This document shows, one piece after another, positions 58,701 through 64,000 of a DNA stretch of 64,000 nt. Position 1 is the first letter of the stretch. Each line of letters begins with the position of its first letter. The stretch is from Streptomyces sp. HmicA12 (lineage in GTDB: Bacteria > Actinomycetota > Actinomycetes > Streptomycetales > Streptomycetaceae). The stretch covers positions 205,659 through 269,658 of the forward strand of contig NZ_KB891802.1 in NCBI RefSeq assembly GCF_000373565.1, given 5' to 3'. The translations under genes were made by a program, and so were the position numbers. Under the pieces are notes generated by a model. The model did no database searches, was not told the origin of the DNA, and saw nothing but the letters and a program-made list of their open reading frames with translations.

Positions 58701-60189
58701 TCTGTACGTCAGAGGCGGTGGCCCGGAAGACGAGATCGTCCAGCGCGGCGGACACGCTATCGGAGACGGCGTACGGATGCAGCCCGCCCTCGGACGCGAG
58801 CCGGTCCACCAGAGCGCCCCGGGCCTCCGCCGGTGCCTTGCCGGTGAGCAGCAGATAGGACAGCGCGCCGATCCCGAAGACGTCGAGATCCACAGGATCG
58901 GCGAATTCCCGGGCGGTTTCCGGGGCGAGATACACCTGCGCGATGTCGGCTACAAGGCCGGAATCCAGGGGAGTGGGGCCGAGCGTGAGATGCGAGGTGG
59001 TGTCGAAATCCCTGGCGGCGGTCTGCCAGTCGGCAATTCTCAGCACTGGCTCGGTGCCGTCCTCGGCCGCGGAGACGTACACCGACCGCGCCGACAGAGC
59101 CCGGTGGTACAGGGCCCGGCTGTGGGCGTACCGGAGAGCTTCGGCGAGTTGGCGGACCAGGTCCATACGGGCGGCGGGCGTGAGCTGTTCCCCGTACGCG
59201 TTCAGGTACGAGTCGAGCCGCAGGTCCGACTCCCGGTGCCGGAACAGGATGGCCGGGCCACCCTGGTGCTCGCGGATCTGGACCGCCTGCACGATGCCGC
59301 GATGGTTGATGCCCTGCAACACCTGGTACTCGCGTCTGGCCGCCCGGTCCACCCGGCTGCGTTGCTCTGCCGACGCGGCCTGGCCCGTCAGATAGATGCG
59401 GACCCGGCCGTTCTCCTTGACCAGCCCGTCGTCGCGTACCGCGAGCCGGTCCTCCCAGCCGGGGCCGGCGTCCAGCGCGCGTGGAGCGAGCCGCCAGTCG
59501 TCCCCGAAGCGCAGATGGGCGGTGGAGTGGCTGACGCCGATGCGCTTCATCAGCATTTCCAGGCGCTGGCTCTCCTGAGCGGTGACACGCCAGCTCTCCC
59601 GCTCGGGCGGCAGGCCGAGCAAGCCGTCCCAGATACCTGGCAGACCACTAGTGCCGCCGTTGCGCCCGTAGACCGATGTGCGCTGGAACTCGTCCAGCTC
59701 GCTCACCAGGCCGGGGTCGTGCAAGAAGACCGCGGGTTTGACGAAGGGAATCTTCGCCTCGGGGATTCCCGCCGCCCGCGCAGCGCGCTCCAGCTGAGCC
59801 TTCAGCTCCTTAGCCTTCAGGTCGGTCAGATGCAGCGGGTTGCGCAGGGTACGCACTCGGTCGTCGTGGAACTGCCAGGTATCACCGCGATTGACCACCC
59901 GGCCTGGGTGCCCTTTGAGCTCCAGCAGGTAGACGCCGCCAGGCACAGCGATCAGGAGGTCGCACTCGTTGATCCGGCCTGTGACGCCGGTGAACTGAAA
60001 CGTCGCCCACGCCCGGTAGGGCTCGGCGGCAGGCATCAGCTGCCGCACATGGTCGAGGCCTTCCTGCTCCCACCGGAAACCGGACCGGCGCGGCTGGAAC
60101 CAGCGCTCGCGAGCCGCTGGAGGGCCGGGCTTGGGAGCGGTTGGCGTCACCTGAGGACCTCCAGGGTGGGGCATGCCATGACGTGGCAA
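55723..60189 (-). CDS. pglW: BREX type 2 protein kinase PglW
   Basis: 1488 aa. Domains in order: a NERD-like nuclease-related domain (about 35-160, FTGVTGRINECDLLIAVPGGVYLLELKGH); a degenerate kinase-like domain (about 270-530) where the catalytic loop reads YHRALSARSVY and the metal site IADW; an intact Ser/Thr kinase domain (about 550-830) with HRDIKPDNLGL (about 673) and LFDFSLADAS (about 695). A helix-hairpin-helix-like segment (about 860-905), a helix-turn-helix (about 975-995) and a long C-terminal region follow. PglW is the kinase of the S. coelicolor phage growth limitation system. Confidence 0.93.
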   Translation of the reverse strand: MPRHGMPHPGGPQVTPTAPKPGPPAARERWFQPRRSGFRWEQEGLDHVRQLMPAAEPYRAWATFQFTGVTGRINECDLLIAVPGGVYLLELKGHPGRVVNRGDTWQFHDDRVRTLRNPLHLTDLKAKELKAQLERAARAAGIPEAKIPFVKPAVFLHDPGLVSELDEFQRTSVYGRNGGTSGLPGIWDGLLGLPPERESWRVTAQESQRLEMLMKRIGVSHSTAHLRFGDDWRLAPRALDAGPGWEDRLAVRDDGLVKENGRVRIYLTGQAASAEQRSRVDRAARREYQVLQGINHRGIVQAVQIREHQGGPAILFRHRESDLRLDSYLNAYGEQLTPAARMDLVRQLAEALRYAHSRALYHRALSARSVYVSAAEDGTEPVLRIADWQTAARDFDTTSHLTLGPTPLDSGLVADIAQVYLAPETAREFADPVDLDVFGIGALSYLLLTGKAPAEARGALVDRLASEGGLHPYAVSDSVSAALDDLVFRATASDVQNRLSSAEEFLRLLDAAEADDVATGRGVVEVEDPLTAKAGRHVDAEWEVVRVLGTGATARALLVRRVEEGVPDPASLRVFKVALDREKDARLYVEAKALREVGGSRIVKLLAPPRELGRRTVLEIEYAGGFRPADDRDPVSLGSRLRSEGRLGYAQLERFGNDLFEALDTLAARGVRHRDIKPDNLGLFRRRKGGWQLMLFDFSLADASDQDLHAGTRGYLDPFLGGSRRSRFDDHAEWYAAAVTLHEMASGERPVWGDGQSDPLTVPDAQLYVARELFETALADGLAAFFERALHRDVEQRYDSLGQMQEAWRQVFRRADSKRPPTTPATVDAQAADVEDAREQAAAAADLTTPLNAAGLSPRAVSVAAGLGAETVGQLLDVPPHTISRARGAGNVIRKELNRRHRQWTQDLRKRAARKQPAQVAADAPVQTLESVETLAARLVAPHGEGRTRVPHETVLALLGLLGADGVALPPWPSQSAIATAMKVSQPTVSRHLGAALEQWSQFPWLEAIRDEMVAVLSEQGRVMTAQELATELQARHTPHDDAAAAPDRAALHTRALAVVRAAAEIESRRDNAPAAAEEDTGEGSARFSVLRRGGAVLLALVDVGSDDPTPAELAEYATLLGLKAEEVAARDPLPGGATVLRELRTVPAPEGMALVADTRLLTLAAAMAGGVGVTPRLELFPLDLGLERALRISQAAAGVRSTVGIKADDLLARVRARFPGLAALADVTYVELEEALPKADFPLQYNRGKQRFFPPVRDSSHSLMAFSGSVLTSTGALYDAAQGQIAEGRDPRRLIEARLQDSVRRGGFLALTVKGAYLPGTAQGLATLFDVHPVDVDELFLTALRELANEQQVQWRALLKADTKFTATGRIGAALASYTRLAAERVAARCTEFAEQTGPRTVLLAHRASLVARYWEAGGRELLVGLQEAARSATATPHGLWLLVPMDDPQATPALDGRTVDVVDREREWEVLEGLFMKELGELPTAS

Positions 60190-60348
60190 GCCTAGCGAGG
60201 TCGCTCGCGGCGGCGGAGCGCATGTCGTTGCTGACGGCCAGGTGTATGGAATGCCGCGTGACGAAGCGATTACTCGTGCCGCGCACCGTAGACCTCAGCG
60301 TGCCACGCATACGGTCACGCTCCGTCGAGAGGTGACCGTCTCAGCGCA
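60190..60348. other. Gap between the DUF2075 gene and pglW
   Basis: About 160 bases that should contain the pglW leader and perhaps a promoter. I see no clear -35/-10 pair or strong hairpin, so pglW may also be read from the upstream gene. Confidence 0.4.
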
Positions 60349-62229
60349 TCACACGGACGTGAAGGTCGAGGACTCGGTAGCCAGAGCACGAAGCTTCTCG
60401 CGGGTTTCGGGATCGGTTGAGTACACCACCGTGCCGATCATCCCTCGCGTCAGCAGGACCTTGTACGTATTGCGAATCAGCCGGTCGACATCCGTGTCCG
60501 GGGTGGACTTCTTGAAGACCGGATCCTTGGACGCTGAACGGTCGATGATCCAGCGGTCGCCGCGCCACACCAGGTCAGGGCCGATGATGACGCCGCTCCA
60601 GTCGTACTCGAAGCCTTGGGCTGTGTACACACAGCCCACTTGTCCGAAGCCGGCGGGATCGGTCGCCCACAACGCGGCCGGAGGCGCGCCGGCGACCGAT
60701 CGGTCGCCGAAAACGTTCCAGGGCCGCTCCCACCCTTCGACGACGACGTCTGAGGGGAGCGCCTGCCCGGGCGGCACCTTCTTCGTCCACTTCCAGCAAT
60801 AGCCCGCGGACATGCGCGCGCTGTACCCCTGGGATCGGCGGTCGTCGAGGAACGCTTCCATTTCCTGGGGGCTGTCCGCGACCGTGAGTTGCATCTTGTC
60901 GTCGGGTTCCCACACCACCGGGCCGCCTGGTTCAAGGCCCAATAGTCGTACCACCCAGCGAAGGTACGCATCGCTCCCACCGCAGCGGAACTGACTGTCC
61001 AGCGGTACCACCCGACAATGGAGGCCCTTCTTCGCTGCGGCTTCCTTGATTTCCACGACCGTGCCCATTTCGCCGGGACGTACGACCTGATGCTCGTCGA
61101 GCAGGAAGACCGGGACGCGAGCTGCGTCGATGAGCTCCTCGATCTGGGCCTTGCCGGTGCGGTTCGACGCCGGCGTATAGCGATTGGCAGAAGTCTCCCG
61201 CATGCGGTGGGCTTCGTCGCAGATCAGGACGTCGAGACTGTTGCGGTCCGCGGTCATGAAGCTGTTGAAGTACTTGAAGAGGTCCTTCACCTCACGCTTC
61301 CTGGCGCCCGCCACTTTCCTCATGGTTGTCGTGAACGAGCTGGAACCCGTCGCGTGTAGGGCGGTGGTGCCCTGCCGGTACAGCTCGCCGAGGAGTGACA
61401 GGGCGATGACGCTCTTTCCAGTGCCGGGTCCTCCGGTGACGATCACGATCTCCTTGTGATCGGATTGCTTGGCCCGGCGTACGGCGTTCAGGACCGTGCG
61501 GTACGCAATCTGCTGCTCGTCCAGCAACACGAACTGCTCACGTTCTCGGACCTCTTGGGCAGCCACTGCCATGAGCTGCTTGGACGGGCCGATCTTCCCG
61601 TTGACCAGTTCGTCCGCGGCCGCGGCGCCGGATTCCGGACCCAGCTTCGTGCGCAGATAGTCGATGAATTCGCCGCGTCGCGCCCCGATGAAGAGCTGAC
61701 CGTACTGATTCTGCTCGGCCTCGAAGAGCCCGTTGACGCCGAACTCGGTGGCGTTGTGCAGATATGCGGCGCCGTTGACGCGTTCTGGATGTTCAGCGAG
61801 TGCTCCGTTGAAGGAGACGAGGTACTCGCAATAGCCGCGGACCTGGTCGACTGGATTGAGTACCGCCCGTGCGTAGGAATCGATGCGGCACAACGACGGA
61901 TCGTCGTCGTCGGGTTCCGCGCTGCTCCACTGTTTCAACTCCACGACGACGTAACTCGGGAGCCCGGTATCGGGGTGCATGCCGGCCAGGACCGCGTCGG
62001 CTCGCTTGCTGTTCAACGGCAGTCCGTATTCCAGAAGGACCTCCACCTGCCCGAGCCCGGCGTCGTTGAGTGCGCTCGCGAGCACGGGAATGCTTCGCTC
62101 CCACGAGCGCACCTCGGACGGACCGGGCTTATGGCCGTGGACGTGCACGAACTGCTCCGTCAGGCGGAAGAACAGAGCACCGGAATGGCACTCGGCAGCG
62201 ACCGCTGCGGCTGAGTCGCGGAACAGCAA
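60349..62229 (-). CDS. Predicted PD-(D/E)XK nuclease fused to DUF2075 helicase
   Basis: 626 aa. The N-terminal ~210 residues carry a PD-(D/E)XK-like layout: Glu67, Asp78 in SKRADAVLAG and Glu97-x-Lys99 in YVVVELKQW. The C-terminal part is a DUF2075 superfamily 1-like helicase with Walker A GGPGTGKS (266-273), Walker B LICDEAHRMR (335-344), LLDEHQVVRPGE and SQFRCGGSDAY. A nuclease-helicase fusion next to pglW suggests an anti-phage restriction-type protein. It is on the same strand as pglW, 159 nt upstream, and has a truncated paralogue directly behind it. Confidence 0.82.
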   Translation of the reverse strand: MLFRDSAAAVAAECHSGALFFRLTEQFVHVHGHKPGPSEVRSWERSIPVLASALNDAGLGQVEVLLEYGLPLNSKRADAVLAGMHPDTGLPSYVVVELKQWSSAEPDDDDPSLCRIDSYARAVLNPVDQVRGYCEYLVSFNGALAEHPERVNGAAYLHNATEFGVNGLFEAEQNQYGQLFIGARRGEFIDYLRTKLGPESGAAAADELVNGKIGPSKQLMAVAAQEVREREQFVLLDEQQIAYRTVLNAVRRAKQSDHKEIVIVTGGPGTGKSVIALSLLGELYRQGTTALHATGSSSFTTTMRKVAGARKREVKDLFKYFNSFMTADRNSLDVLICDEAHRMRETSANRYTPASNRTGKAQIEELIDAARVPVFLLDEHQVVRPGEMGTVVEIKEAAAKKGLHCRVVPLDSQFRCGGSDAYLRWVVRLLGLEPGGPVVWEPDDKMQLTVADSPQEMEAFLDDRRSQGYSARMSAGYCWKWTKKVPPGQALPSDVVVEGWERPWNVFGDRSVAGAPPAALWATDPAGFGQVGCVYTAQGFEYDWSGVIIGPDLVWRGDRWIIDRSASKDPVFKKSTPDTDVDRLIRNTYKVLLTRGMIGTVVYSTDPETREKLRALATESSTFTSV

Positions 62230-62339
62230 GACAGGCCCCCAGGCAGCACGAAGAAACTCGTGCGGGTGGGGGCATGTCCTTCGTGACTCCGCCAGGCGGA
62301 GCGGAAGCCCGGCGGGCCGCAGCTACGTAGGGATCAAGG

Positions 62340-63713
62340 TTACCCGTGCCGTCTGCGGTAGGCCGGTGGCAGCTGTGATCCTTCGGCAGTGAGCTTCGGT
62401 TGGGCGCCGTCGTAGTGCTGCATGCCGATAGCGCCTGGGATGAGCCTGCGCAGTTCGTTGTGGGTCGCGGGGTCGACCGCGTAGACAAGGGTGCCGGCGA
62501 CGCCTCGGGTCAGGAGCACGTGGTAGGCGTTGAGTATGCACCGGGTGACGATCGCATCGTCGATCGGACCGCGGAAGGCGGGATCGCACGAAGCGCTCCG
62601 CTCCACCTTGAACTTCCCGTCACGGAACAGAAGATCGGGCCCGATGATGACGCCGTTCCAGTCGTACTCGAAGGTCTGTGCCGTGTAGACACAGCCGACC
62701 TGGTCGACACCACGACGATCGGTCGACCACAGGTCCGACCGTGGTGCGTCAGGGACGCTGTGCTCCGGCTTCACGTTCCAAGGTCGGCGCCAGTCCCCGA
62801 TGTGTACGTCGTCGACCAGTTGTTCGCCGTCCGGGTTGCTCCACGGCCAGCAGAAGCCTGCGGTGATACGGGCCGTGGCTCTTTTGGCGTGGCGTTCCCG
62901 AATGAACTGCTCCATCTGCTCGGGCGAGTCGGCCACCGCCAGAGTCATCTTCCCGTCCGGTCGCCAGGCGACCGGATCGGAAGCGTCAAGGCCCAACAGC
63001 TGCTGGACCCAGCGCTGGTACCGCTTGCTGCCGCCGGCTCGGAACGTGCCCTCCAGGTCTGTCACTTCGACAGCGCAGCCCATGTCCTCCGCCAGCTCCT
63101 TGAGATAGGTGGCCGTGCCCACCTCGTCCGGGCGAATCGACTGATGGTCGTCGAGCAGGAAGATGGGCACCTTGGCGGCTTTGATCACCTCGGTCGCCTG
63201 GGGCCTGTCGTCGTCCCGCAGCTCTTTCGGAGTCCAGCGGTATGTCGAGGTGCGCCGCATGCGGTGGGCCTCGTCGCAGATGAGGACATCGATACTGTCC
63301 GGTGGGGTCTCGCTGAAGCTGTTGAAGTAGCGGTACAACTTGACGGCTGCGCGACGCTTGTCCGCTGTCTGCCCTCTGCGAGCCGTACTGAGCATGATCT
63401 CGCGAAGAGTCTCCGTGTAGGCGTGAGAGCCACTTGCCAGAACGGCCTCGCGGCCTTTGAGCCCGAGGGCACGCTGCAATTCGAGGGCCACTGCGCTCTT
63501 CCCGCTGCCAGGGCCGCCCCGCAGGATGTAGACACGCTTGGCGCCGGGGTAGGGGGCGGGGCTGTGGGCCGCTGCGGCTTCATAGAACAATCCGACGTCG
63601 AAGCCGGTGAAGTGTGCGGTCTTCTCCAGGTGCCGCGTGATCCGGTCGACGGCGACGTACTGCTCGTCGAGGAGCGTAAGTCCTCCACCGACAACAGAGC
63701 GCTGACGGGCCAC
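62340..63713 (-). pseudogene. Decapitated DUF2075 helicase paralogue, interrupted by an IS3-family element
   Basis: About 458 codons remain. The helicase part parallels the neighbouring gene closely: LTLLDEQYVAV, GGPGSGKS, LICDEAHRMRRTS, LLDDHQSIRPDE, GTFRAGGSKRYQRW, QVGCVYTAQTFEYDWNGVIIGPDLLF. The region matching residues 1 to about 228 of the paralogue, including the nuclease motifs, is absent: the frame runs into the end of an IS3-type element between about 63700 and 63745. Without the nuclease half and a native start it is probably inactive, unless the IS supplies expression of a helicase-only protein. Confidence 0.75.
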
Positions 63714-63717
63714 GGGC

Positions 63718-64000
63718 CTTGACCCTGAATCCTGAACACGGGTTATGCGGCTGGTGCCAGCGTAGTTGATGTGAGGTGGAAGGCGTTCTCGAAGGCGATC
63801 GGTGATCGTTGTCCGAGGCGGGAGTGTCGGCGCCGGGTGTTGTAGCGGTGGAGCCATCTGAACGCATCGAGTCGAGCCTCGCGCTCGCTTGGCCAGCTCT
63901 TTCGGCCTTGCAGGGCCTCGCGTTTGAAGGTCGCATTGAAGGACTCGGCGAGTGCGTTGTCCGCGCTGGACCCGACCGCGCTCATGCTCTGCCGGACCCC
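63718..64000 (-). mobile_element. IS3-family insertion sequence, right part only
   Basis: The element's transposase end occupies the last ~280 bases and runs off the window. Its terminus lies near 63718-63745 (a TGACCCTGAATCCTGA segment may belong to the inverted repeat, but the other end is needed to tell). It abuts the truncated DUF2075 gene. Confidence 0.6.
63743..64000 (-). CDS. IS3-family transposase OrfB, C-terminal part
   Basis: The frame is open to the window edge and ends at TAA 63743-63745. Residues read SMSAVGSSADNALAESFNAT, then WLHRYNTRRRHSRLGQRSPI. This is the C-terminal end of the rve integrase core of IS3/IS150-type OrfB, including the Asn-Ala-x-x-Glu-Ser-Phe segment around the last catalytic Glu of the DDE triad. 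The rest of the element, including OrfA, lies beyond the window. Confidence 0.88.
   Translation of the reverse strand, partial: GVRQSMSAVGSSADNALAESFNATFKREALQGRKSWPSEREARLDAFRWLHRYNTRRRHSRLGQRSPIAFENAFHLTSTTLAPAA

Noticed and set aside
36326..60189. DISARM or Dnd-type system
   Set aside because: There is a methyltransferase and an SF2 helicase, but PglZ, PglY, PglW and BrxD are present and no drmA/drmB or dndCDE-like genes are seen; the set is type 2 BREX.

Overview
The window is very GC-rich with strong third-position GC bias, and its gene content is that of a Streptomyces chromosome: a Wbl protein, a SpoIIE-type phosphatase with a fused anti-sigma-like ATPase, DUF1707, DUF397/XRE-DUF5753 regulators, polyphosphate glucokinase and an LAxTG sortase substrate. 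From memory, the order of ahpD-ahpC-oxyR, fumC, ppgK and ychF is that of the S. coelicolor SCO5023-SCO5061 stretch. No database search was run. I found no rRNA, tRNA or CRISPR array.

Positions 1-33,200 are core chromosome. They hold the tail of an isoprenyl transferase, PhoH, a secreted transglycosylase, an AI-2E-type permease, the ahpD/ahpC/oxyR peroxide module, a PadR-controlled FtsX-type ABC exporter, an SPFH protein coupled to a ribbon-helix-helix protein, a class A PBP, a SpoIIE-type phosphatase and DUF402. These are followed by both fumarase classes (II and I), DUF1707, a Wbl protein, GlpX, DUF4245, a nitroreductase, exonuclease VII (xseA/xseB), a choice-of-anchor A wall protein, an APC permease, IspH, PpgK, DUF6542 and YchF. 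Transcription units are short and many end in strong perfect hairpins.

Positions 33,200-36,330 are a scarred junction just after ychF. A ~142-bp sequence with a terminator hairpin and phased short repeats occurs twice (33221-33362 and 35956-36096). Between the copies lie a PIN-toxin/RHH-antitoxin pair, an unrecognised 463-aa protein and a 5'-truncated remnant. After the second copy comes a broken duplicate of the antitoxin gene. This looks like a repeatedly used integration site.

Positions 36,330-64,000 are a defence island, nearly all on the minus strand. It contains all six genes of a type 2 BREX (Pgl) system: pglW, pglX, pglY, pglZ, brxD and brxHI; pglY-pglZ-brxD-brxHI are linked by 4-nt stop/start overlaps. 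Two insertions break the set. Between pglW and pglX sit three translationally coupled genes: a possible HEPN-like protein, a KGGVGR-motif MinD/ParA-type ATPase and a P-loop ATPase. Between pglX and pglY sits a Streptomyces-type regulatory trio (anti-sigma-like ATPase, XRE-DUF5753, DUF397). Upstream of pglW are two related DUF2075 helicases. The first carries a predicted PD-(D/E)XK nuclease domain; the second has lost that half next to an IS3-family insertion sequence that runs off the window end.

In the expected scheme, PglX methylates host DNA, PglW/PglY/PglZ/BrxD/BrxHI act against unmodified phage DNA, and the inserted modules add regulation or a second layer of defence. The three-gene insert is the best candidate for an undescribed system.
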